Assembly: GCA_016235025.1 (NCBI GenBank)
Contig: JACRMV010000004.1
Location: 124,001-188,000, forward strand
Direction of reading: 5' to 3'
DNA: 64,000 bases
Origin: Rhodocyclales bacterium
GTDB taxonomy: Bacteria > Pseudomonadota > Gammaproteobacteria > Burkholderiales > Rhodocyclaceae
The position numbers were made by a program, and so were the translations under genes. Below, piece after piece: positions 63,781 to 64,000 of this stretch (the first letter of the stretch is position 1; every line of letters starts with the position of its first letter). The notes under the pieces are model-generated. The model ran no database searches. It had not been told where the DNA came from and saw nothing but the letters and a program-made list of their open reading frames with translations.

Positions 63781-64000
63781 ATGGCTCCTGTCGCCGCCAT
63801 GAAAACTCGGCGCTGGCAAGGCGCCGCGCTGCTGGGCTTTTGTCTTGCGGGGCCGGCCATCGCCGCCGAATGGATCGTACATCCGGGCGCGTCGGTCGCC
63901 GCTGCCATCAGCACGGCTGCCGCCGGCGACACGGTTACTATCAGGCGAGGGTTGTACGCCGAGCATCTGATACTCGACAAACCGCTGACGCTGCGCGGCA
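63781..64000 (+). CDS. nosD: NosD periplasmic copper-binding/maturation protein (partial, runs off the window)
   Basis: Signal peptide then AEWIVHPGASVAAAISTAAAGDTVTIRRGLYAEHLILDKPLTLRG. Confidence 0.88.
   Translation, partial: MAPVAAMKTRRWQGAALLGFCLAGPAIAAEWIVHPGASVAAAISTAAAGDTVTIRRGLYAEHLILDKPLTLRG
63801..63826 (+). repeat. GTCGGCGCTGGC-family repeat at the 5' end of nosD
   Basis: GAAAACTCGGCGCTGGCAAGGCGCCG. Confidence 0.55.

Overview
This is a high-GC bacterial chromosome segment around the replication origin. Gene order and protein families suggest a betaproteobacterium, possibly Rhodocyclales-like, but that placement is inference. Left arm (+ strand): htpX-rsmB-DUF4390-ntrY-ntrX-trkA-trkH-hemE-priA. 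Next is a minus-strand accessory island, hsdM-ccdA-ccdB-orf62-hsdS-fic-(AbiEii-like NTase fragment)-fic-hsdR, placed next to gyrB. The origin cluster follows: gyrB-dnaN-dnaA on minus, then rpmH-rnpA-yidD-yidC-mnmE-[2 parS]-mnmG-rsmG-parA-parB-atpIBEFHAGDC on plus. The right arm has ubiJ/ubiE, phoBR, hemerythrin/PAS, a porin, a large FAD/Fe-S dehydrogenase, dgkA, a MATE transporter and a nos (N2O reduction) cluster. The most unusual signal is a dispersed short repeat, consensus about GAAAAGTCGGCGCTGGCGRGACGGCG. By eye the 12-mer core GTCGGCGCTGGC occurs exactly 7 times on the two strands, with about 8 further near-matches. Most copies lie inside unrelated genes and are read in several frames. 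One copy in the 53-57 kb dehydrogenase looks like a long form: the same two ends flank a 99-bp in-frame centre that also contains an intact 30-aa ORF in another frame. This could be an undescribed small intragenic mobile element or an uptake-signal-like sequence. All calls were made by eye; no database search was run.
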